DNA of 28,166 nucleotides, from NCBI GenBank assembly GCA_039818665.1, contig JBCBTJ010000044.1, positions 1 through 28,166 on the forward strand, in the 5' to 3' direction. This DNA is from JBCBTJ01 sp039818665 (GTDB lineage: Bacteria > Pseudomonadota > Alphaproteobacteria > Caulobacterales > Hyphomonadaceae). The notes under the pieces are model-generated. The model was not told the origin of the DNA, did not search any database, and saw only the letters and a list, made by a program, of their open reading frames with translations. Positions 24,017-28,166 of this stretch are shown here, one piece after another. The translations under genes and the position numbers were made by a program. Position 1 is the first letter of the stretch; every line of letters begins with the position of its first letter.

Positions 24017-25780
24017 ATGAAAAACGCAGGGATCGAAATCATCCTCGCCGAGAAGGGCCTCATCGGCCCGGCGGACATCGATCAGGCCGCGCTGTTGTCG
24101 AAGGAGACAGGGGTCGATTTCGGCCAAGCGCTGCTGCGCATCGGCGCGGTCTCGGAAGAAGCCCTGCTCGGCGCCCTCGCCGAACAAACCGGCGTCGCCG
24201 TGCTCGACGGCCGCGACCTGCCGGCCGACGGCGACGCGCTCACCAAAGCCGCCGATCTCCTGAAGCTCCCGCCCCGCTGGATCGCCGGGCAAGACGCCGC
24301 CTTCTGGTTCGACAGCACGGAAAACGGCTCCGGCGCGGTCCATGTCAGCCTTGTCGCCCAAAACCCGCTGAAGCTCGAGCTGCGCGAAGCCCTCGACAGC
24401 GCCCTTTCCGACTTCGCCGCCGCCCACGAACTCGACCCCGCCGCCATCACGCTGACACCCTATCTCGCCAGCCGCTCCATCCTCGACCAGCTGAAAGCCC
24501 AGCTCCTCGCCGATGCGCGCGAGATCTCCGGCGACCAAGACGATCTCGACGCCCAGCGCCTGCGCGAAATGGCCGAGGAAGCGCCCATCATCGACTATGT
24601 GAACCGCCTCTTCGCCGACTCTCTTCGCGACAACGCCTCCGACATCCACATCGAGCCGTTCGAGCACCATTTCGACGTCCGCTTCCGGGTCGATGGCATC
24701 TTGCACAGGCGCGACACCCAGCCCCGCGCCAAATTCCCCGCCGTCGCCAGCCGCATCAAGCTCTTGTCCGGCATGGACATCTCCGAACAGCGCCTGCCCC
24801 AGGATGGGCGCCAGTCTGTCCGCTTCGCCGGCGAAGCTTTGGACCTGCGCGTCTCGTCCCTGCCAGGCACTTGGGGCGAGAGCCTGGTGCTCCGCCTGCT
24901 CCGCAAAGAGCAATCCCTGCCCGATCTCGACGGCCTCGGCCTCGGCGGCAGAGCGCGCGAGGCCTTCGACCAGCTGATCAAGCTGCAAAACGGCATCATC
25001 CTCGTCACCGGCCCAACGGGCTCGGGCAAGTCGACCACGCTCTATCGCGGCCTCGAAGAGGTGAATGACGGGATCCGGAAGATCATCACCATCGAAGACC
25101 CGGTCGAGTACAACATGGCCGGCGTCACCCAGATCCAGGTGAAGTCCGACATCGGCTACACTTTCGCCCGCGGCCTGCGCGCCATTCTCCGCCAGGACCC
25201 GGACGTCATCATGGTCGGCGAGATCCGCGACGGCGAAACCGCCGGCATCGCCGCCCAGGCCGCCCTCACCGGCCATTTGGTCTTCTCCACCCTCCACACG
25301 AACTCAGCGCTGGCCGCCATCGAACGTCTGCTCGACCTCGGCCTCGAACCCTTCCTCATTGCGTCCGCCGTGCGCGGCCTCGCCGCCCAACGCCTCGTCC
25401 GCCGGCTTTGCCCCGCCTGTTCGACGCCCGCCCCGCCCGGCGTCGGCGAGCGCTTGATGGCCGACGCCGAAGCCCACGGCGCCGACTTCTCCGCCATCCG
25501 CGCCCGAGGCCTCGACTGGCGCGAGCCCCAAGGCTGCCCTGAGTGCGGCCACACCGGCTATAAAGGTCGCCTCGCCCTCTACGAGGTCGCCCGCGTCGAC
25601 GACGCCATGCATGCGGCCATCGTCTCCAAGACCGGCCTCACAGACCTCCTCGCCATCGCCCGCAGCCAGGGCTTCCTCACGCTCTTTGAGGACGGCTTGA
25701 CGAAAGCGGCCCGCGGCCTCACCAGCGTCGACGAAGTCGTCCGCGTCGTCGGCGACGCCGTGGAGGCTTCGGCCGCGTGA
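24017..25780 (+). CDS. gspE: Type II secretion ATPase GspE
   Basis: GspE is the hexameric cytoplasmic ATPase that powers pseudopilus assembly. The 587-residue product has an N-terminal GspE/MshE-type domain (1-150), then the core with Walker A GPTGSGKST (Lys338), the Asp-box segment ITIEDPVEY, Walker B around DPDVIMVGEIRD (about 395-405) and the His-box TGHLVFSTLHTN. Near the C-terminus the four-cysteine zinc motif is intact (CPAC, Cys465/468, and CPEC, Cys507/510), as in classical GspE. The ATG at 24017 is chosen over an upstream open extension because it has AGGG nearby and begins like homologues. Its stop overlaps the next start as GTGA. All catalytic motifs appear intact. Confidence 0.96.
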   Translation: MKNAGIEIILAEKGLIGPADIDQAALLSKETGVDFGQALLRIGAVSEEALLGALAEQTGVAVLDGRDLPADGDALTKAADLLKLPPRWIAGQDAAFWFDSTENGSGAVHVSLVAQNPLKLELREALDSALSDFAAAHELDPAAITLTPYLASRSILDQLKAQLLADAREISGDQDDLDAQRLREMAEEAPIIDYVNRLFADSLRDNASDIHIEPFEHHFDVRFRVDGILHRRDTQPRAKFPAVASRIKLLSGMDISEQRLPQDGRQSVRFAGEALDLRVSSLPGTWGESLVLRLLRKEQSLPDLDGLGLGGRAREAFDQLIKLQNGIILVTGPTGSGKSTTLYRGLEEVNDGIRKIITIEDPVEYNMAGVTQIQVKSDIGYTFARGLRAILRQDPDVIMVGEIRDGETAGIAAQAALTGHLVFSTLHTNSALAAIERLLDLGLEPFLIASAVRGLAAQRLVRRLCPACSTPAPPGVGERLMADAEAHGADFSAIRARGLDWREPQGCPECGHTGYKGRLALYEVARVDDAMHAAIVSKTGLTDLLAIARSQGFLTLFEDGLTKAARGLTSVDEVVRVVGDAVEASAA

Positions 25781-26478
25781 CACCCTCTCCGATCTTAGTT
25801 CTCGGCATGCACCGCTCGGGCACGTCGTGCCTCGCCGGCTGCCTCGAAGCCGGCGGCCTCTATCTGGGCGACGTCGACACTTATTCGAACTTCAACAAAA
25901 AGGGCACGCGCGAGAACCGAGACCTTATGGAGGTCCATGACGCCGCGCTCGCGGCCCATGGCGCGGCCTGGGACGCCCCGCCGCCCGGCCCCGTCTCTTG
26001 GCCGGCCGACCAATTCGCCCCCCTCAAAGCCCATGTTGAGAGCTTCGGCGACCGCCCGCTCTGGGGCGGCAAAGATCCCCGCGCGCTCTTCCTCTTGGAA
26101 GGCTGGGAGCGGCTCACAGAGCCGCGCTATGTCGCCACCTACCGCCACCCGGCCGCCGTGATCGCCTCGCTCACCACCCGCGCCAAAGCCTGGGGCGACG
26201 AGACCTTCACCGAGACCAAAGCCCTCGGCCTCTGGACCGCCTACAACGCCCGCCTCCTCGACCAGCGCGCCCGCGCCCCCTTCCCCCTCATCCGCTTCGA
26301 CCAATCGGCCGAGGACTACCTCGCCAAACTCGCGGATCTCTGCGCCCCTCTCGGCCTCGACGGCGCGAAGGCGGCCGAGTTTTATTCAGGCCAGCTGCGA
26401 AATCATGATGATGCGGCCGCACCGGTCCCAGAGGCGGCGCGGGAGATTTGGGAACGGCTTGAAGAGGCGGCGGTTTAA
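25777..26478 (+). CDS. Second sulfotransferase-family protein
   Basis: The 233-residue protein has the sulfotransferase nucleotide-binding loop LGMHRSGTS (9-17) and a matching TYRHPAAVIASL segment (Arg123 to Ser131) that would bind the 3'-phosphate of PAPS. The central GTRENRDLMEVHD and WGGKDPRALFLL stretches fit this group. In the P-loop a serine/histidine replaces lysine (HRSGT), as in one common bacterial branch. It starts on GTG within a GTGA overlap with gspE, so it is translated with the ATPase. Its sequence is clearly different from the sulfotransferase at 16483. Activity and acceptor are not determined by sequence; some members of this branch have unknown functions. Confidence 0.78.
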   Translation: MTPSPILVLGMHRSGTSCLAGCLEAGGLYLGDVDTYSNFNKKGTRENRDLMEVHDAALAAHGAAWDAPPPGPVSWPADQFAPLKAHVESFGDRPLWGGKDPRALFLLEGWERLTEPRYVATYRHPAAVIASLTTRAKAWGDETFTETKALGLWTAYNARLLDQRARAPFPLIRFDQSAEDYLAKLADLCAPLGLDGAKAAEFYSGQLRNHDDAAAPVPEAAREIWERLEEAAV

Positions 26479-26511
26479 GCGAGACCACCCGCCGCGAAAA
26501 TGGGGCTGGCC

Positions 26512-27294
26512 CTAGCGCGGGCCCATGCGGATCGCCCCGTCGAGCCGGATGCACTGGCCGTTGAAATAGGTGTTCCGAGCCAGTTCCAGCGCCAGCGACG
26601 CGTATTCTTCGGGATTGCCAAGCCGTTTCGGGAACGGCACCGAAGCCGCGAGGCTGTCCAGCATCGGCTGGGGCGCGCGGAGCATAAGCGGCGTCGCGAA
26701 GATGCCCGGCATGATCGAATTCACCCGAATGCCGATATTCGACATGTCCCGCGCCATGGGCAGCACCAGCCCGTTCACGCCCGCCTTCGCCGAGCCATAG
26801 ACCACTTGGCCGATCTGCGCGTCTTGGGCCGCGACGGACGCCGTCAACGTGATGCAGCCGCGCTCGCCATCCTCCATCTCGCTCGCCGAGGACATCCCAA
26901 GCGCTGAGAGGGACGCGACCCGATAGGACGCGATCATCACGCCATGCACGCCGAACGCGTAGTCCTCCGTCGACAAGCGCTTATAGGACTGCGTTTCCTT
27001 GTCGAAGGCGAGCGTTTTGCCGCCCGACGAGGCCATCGCGCAGTGGACGCAGATCCGCTCTTGGCCATGCGCGGTCCTCGCAGCTTCGAACCCCGCCGCG
27101 ACGCTGTCCTCCTCCAGGATGTTCACATGCGCGAAGCGCCCGCCAATCTGGTCGGCGACGGCTTGGCCATCCTCGTCATTGATGTCGAAAATCGTCACCG
27201 GCGCGCCGGCTTCAGCCAACGCCGCCGCCGTCGCGCGGCCAAGCCCCGACGCCCCGCCCGTGACCACGGCTGGCGTGTCCTTGGAAATCTTCAT
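26512..27294 (-). CDS. Short-chain dehydrogenase/reductase
   Basis: The 260-residue protein is a classical SDR, with the cofactor loop TGGASGLG (12-19), the acidic FDIND end of the second strand suggesting NAD preference, the catalytic Ser153 and Tyr166/Lys170 in YGSAK, and NSIMPGIFATPL after the active site. It resembles the 3-hydroxyacyl-CoA dehydrogenase type 2 branch, which would act in fatty or branched-chain acyl degradation; this is inference. The NNAG-type motif is replaced by VHCAM (83-87). A GGGAGGGAG run lies shortly before the ATG. It converges with the sulfotransferase gene (33-bp gap) and has no functional link with the T2SS that I can see. Confidence 0.88.
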   Translation of the reverse strand: MKISKDTPAVVTGGASGLGRATAAALAEAGAPVTIFDINDEDGQAVADQIGGRFAHVNILEEDSVAAGFEAARTAHGQERICVHCAMASSGGKTLAFDKETQSYKRLSTEDYAFGVHGVMIASYRVASLSALGMSSASEMEDGERGCITLTASVAAQDAQIGQVVYGSAKAGVNGLVLPMARDMSNIGIRVNSIMPGIFATPLMLRAPQPMLDSLAASVPFPKRLGNPEEYASLALELARNTYFNGQCIRLDGAIRMGPR

Positions 27295-27399
27295 GTCGCT
27301 CCCTCCCTTTGTTTTTCCGAAAGTTGCCCGCCAAGGCGCCGCGGCGCTAGCCGTTCAACGTCAATTTCACTTCGATTTGGATATCAGCGGGCCGAGCAA

Positions 27400-27484
27400 G
27401 TAGGGTGCATCAACCGGAGGGCGACGCACCGCGCTTTGCAGCAATGTCGGACGGGCGCATCGCGCTGCGCTTGATGCACCCTAC
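27400..27484. repeat. Long hairpin repeat ending in GGGTGCATCAA
   Basis: A perfect 14-bp inverted repeat, GTAGGGTGCATCAA at 27400-27413 and its complement at 27471-27484, encloses 57 bases that contain further GCGCA/ACGCACC-type partial repeats. The layout is that of a stable cruciform or a folded non-coding repeat. Similar GGTGC..GCACC intergenic elements are common in Proteobacteria. The second, shorter relative at 27939-27973 shares the GGGTGCAT core. Whether it is mobile or just a repeat cannot be seen from one window. Confidence 0.7.
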
Positions 27485-27497
27485 GCTCGCTGGAACG

Positions 27498-27704
27498 GTG
27501 CAGGGGATCTCCGATGAAATATCGGTTGGTGGGAGTGCTCGAATTCCATTTGTGCCCGGCGCTGGTGGTAGCGTTGCTGGTAGTGGAGTTAACGGGGGAC
27601 CGGTGACATCTGCGTCAGGTGATATTGGTATTGCTGGAGGGATTCCAGGTGGAAGTTTCGACGTCACGAGAAGTGGGGCCATAGTGTGTGGAAGACTCGA
27701 ATAA
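27498..27704 (+). pseudogene. Glycine-rich reading frame, probable gene 3' remnant
   Basis: This frame reads Gly/Ser/Val-rich protein (for example IPFVPGAGGSVAGSG and GDIGIAGGIPGG) and ends with a Cys near the end (VCGRLE). It is open back into the hairpin repeat, where a start at 27405 would be inside the palindrome, so the original 5' end appears to be missing. Its codon use (GGT, ATT, GCT, GGA) differs from the flanking GC-rich genes, and the low-complexity glycine pattern resembles the ends of some large surface or toxin proteins. A GTG at 27498 is possible. It overlaps the start of the next small frame by 19 bases. I do not assign a function. Confidence 0.35.
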
Positions 27705-27927
27705 AGTGGATTTCCGTGCTTTTGTTTTTGGCATCCAGCATCATCATGGGAGTTTGGGCAAAAGAAGGCGTTTCCATTGGTTATTATTTTTCTTTCGTTT
27801 CGATTCTGGTGACCGTGCGGGCATTTTTTTAAAGACTGAGGAGTCTTTTTATAATTTGATTATACTTCTATTTTGTGGTGCGATATTTTTCTTAATATCT
27901 TTGTTCGTTTTATTGTCCGATTTCTAG
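27686..27927 (+). pseudogene. Small three-helix membrane protein split by a frameshift at T7
   Basis: A frame from the GTG at 27686 encodes 48 residues with two hydrophobic segments (WISVLLFLASSIIMGV and YYFSFVSILVTV) and stops at TAA (27830-27832), directly after seven T (27824-27830). In the -1 frame the sequence continues without a stop as LKTEESFYNLIILLFCG and a further hydrophobic stretch to TAG at 27927. Joined, the two parts make one 80-residue protein with three membrane helices and a charged loop. A one-base T deletion, or slippage on the T run, explains this. It could be a decayed gene, a sequencing indel, or recoding. The gene is AT-rich and its codons are unlike the rest of the window. 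No family is recognised; small membrane proteins of this kind are sometimes immunity proteins, but this is speculation. Confidence 0.5.
27831..27850 (+). other. Stem-loop immediately after the T7 run
   Basis: A 7-bp stem, AAAGACT (27831-27837) with AGTCTTT (27842-27848), a GAGG loop, and two further T follow the seven T directly. It could stimulate frameshifting or transcriptional slippage at the T run, or act as a weak terminator for the 48-residue frame. Confidence 0.4.
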
Positions 27928-27938
27928 AAAGCAAGCAT

Positions 27939-27973
27939 AGGGTGCATGGAGGCCAGAGGCCGATATGCACCCT
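27939..27973. repeat. Short hairpin repeat with GGGTGCAT core
   Basis: AGGGTGCAT at 27939-27947 is mirrored by ATGCACCCT at 27965-27973, with a nested GGCC/GGCC pair inside. It shares the outer GGGTGCAT half-site with the longer hairpin at 27400-27484, and together they bracket the AT-rich segment. Confidence 0.65.
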
Positions 27974-28073
27974 CCGGCGCGAGCCGTGCGCCCCACCCGT
28001 GGACATTGCTGCGCGCCCGCCATCCTACGCCCAATCTATCCGCCCCCGCCCGGCCTCGCCGTACACTCCCCTG

Positions 28074-28166
28074 ATGACCGCCGCGTCGGACACTTTGGCC
28101 ACGGCCCAGCAATATGGCTCCGAGCTTTTCTTAAGAGCGGTAAGCCGCGACGGGCTGTATCTCGGC
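28074..28166 (+). CDS. Partial gene running off the right edge
   Basis: An ATG at 28074 opens 31 codons with no stop before the window ends. The visible residues (MTAASDTLATAQQYGSEL, then FLRAVSRDGLYLG) are too few for a family call. The pattern of an ELFLRAV helix followed by DGLYLG vaguely resembles one DUF4116-type repeat, which I treat as a guess. There is no Shine-Dalgarno; a TACACT at 28062-28067 lies where a -10 element for a leaderless transcript would be. The frame may belong to a short spurious ORF instead. Confidence 0.35.
   Translation, partial: MTAASDTLATAQQYGSELFLRAVSRDGLYLG

Larger units (their letters stand above)
27295..28073. other. 780-bp region without a confident intact gene
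   Basis: Left to right it holds the SDR leader (27295-27399), a hairpin repeat (27400-27484), the end of a glycine-rich frame, an AT-rich small membrane-protein frame broken at a run of T, a second hairpin repeat (27939-27973), and a GC-rich gap before a partial gene. Base composition shifts sharply from GC-rich to AT-rich at about 27690 and back at about 27935, which marks this segment as of different origin from its surroundings. Confidence 0.7.

Noticed and set aside
24005..25297. 430-residue minus-strand ORF inside gspE
   Set aside because: It lies antisense to a well-conserved ATPase with all motifs; long antisense frames are expected in GC-rich DNA, and the translation shows no domain.
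27405..27704. 99-residue ORF starting at a GTG in the hairpin repeat
   Set aside because: Its first 27 residues are just a translation of the palindrome; only the part after about 27485 reads like protein, so I list that as a remnant instead of a complete gene.
1..28166. CRISPR arrays, tRNA/rRNA genes, integrases or transposases
   Set aside because: I looked for regularly spaced repeats, tRNA-like cloverleaf ends and recombinase motifs and saw none.

Overview
The window looks like a chromosomal segment of a GC-rich, Gram-negative bacterium, probably an alphaproteobacterium. The basis is codon bias, the frequent TTG/GTG starts, the outer-membrane secretin, and the linkage of envelope polysaccharide genes to a type II secretion system (T2SS). 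A genus cannot be fixed from the sequence alone. Nearly all of it is dense coding DNA with 1-4 bp start/stop overlaps.

Positions 1-156 are an intergenic hairpin cluster. Positions 157-12579 are a surface-polysaccharide locus. On the minus strand lie glmM, a WbpE-like sugar aminotransferase, a mannose-1-phosphate guanylyltransferase and a SAM methyltransferase. On the plus strand lie a DXD glycosyltransferase and the complete dTDP-L-rhamnose set rfbC-rfbB-rfbD-rfbA. The Wzt/Wzm-type ABC exporter follows on the minus strand, then another methyltransferase and a family 2-like glycosyltransferase on the plus strand. Together these supply GlcN-1-P (towards UDP-GlcNAc), GDP-mannose and dTDP-rhamnose, tailor and link sugars, and export the chain by an ABC route.

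Positions 12595-26478 hold a T2SS split into three transcription blocks: gspK-L-M plus a GspC-like gene (plus strand); gspF-G-D-I, a large signal-peptide protein, a sulfotransferase and gspJ (minus strand); and gspE plus a second sulfotransferase (plus strand). No gspH and no prepilin peptidase (gspO) are seen. The large protein at 17384-19003 has a clear signal peptide, four cysteines and a strong terminator of its own. It is a good candidate T2SS substrate or cell-surface protein.

Positions 26512-27294 encode an SDR oxidoreductase. From 27295 to the right end the DNA changes character. Two GGGTGCAT-type hairpin repeats (27400-27484 and 27939-27973) bracket a small island that becomes strongly AT-rich. 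It contains the end of a glycine-rich reading frame and, overlapping it, a small three-helix membrane protein split between two frames at a run of seven T followed at once by a stem-loop. This is the least ordinary part of the window: a decayed gene, a recoded gene, or a remnant of an exchanged cassette. A partial gene runs off the right edge.
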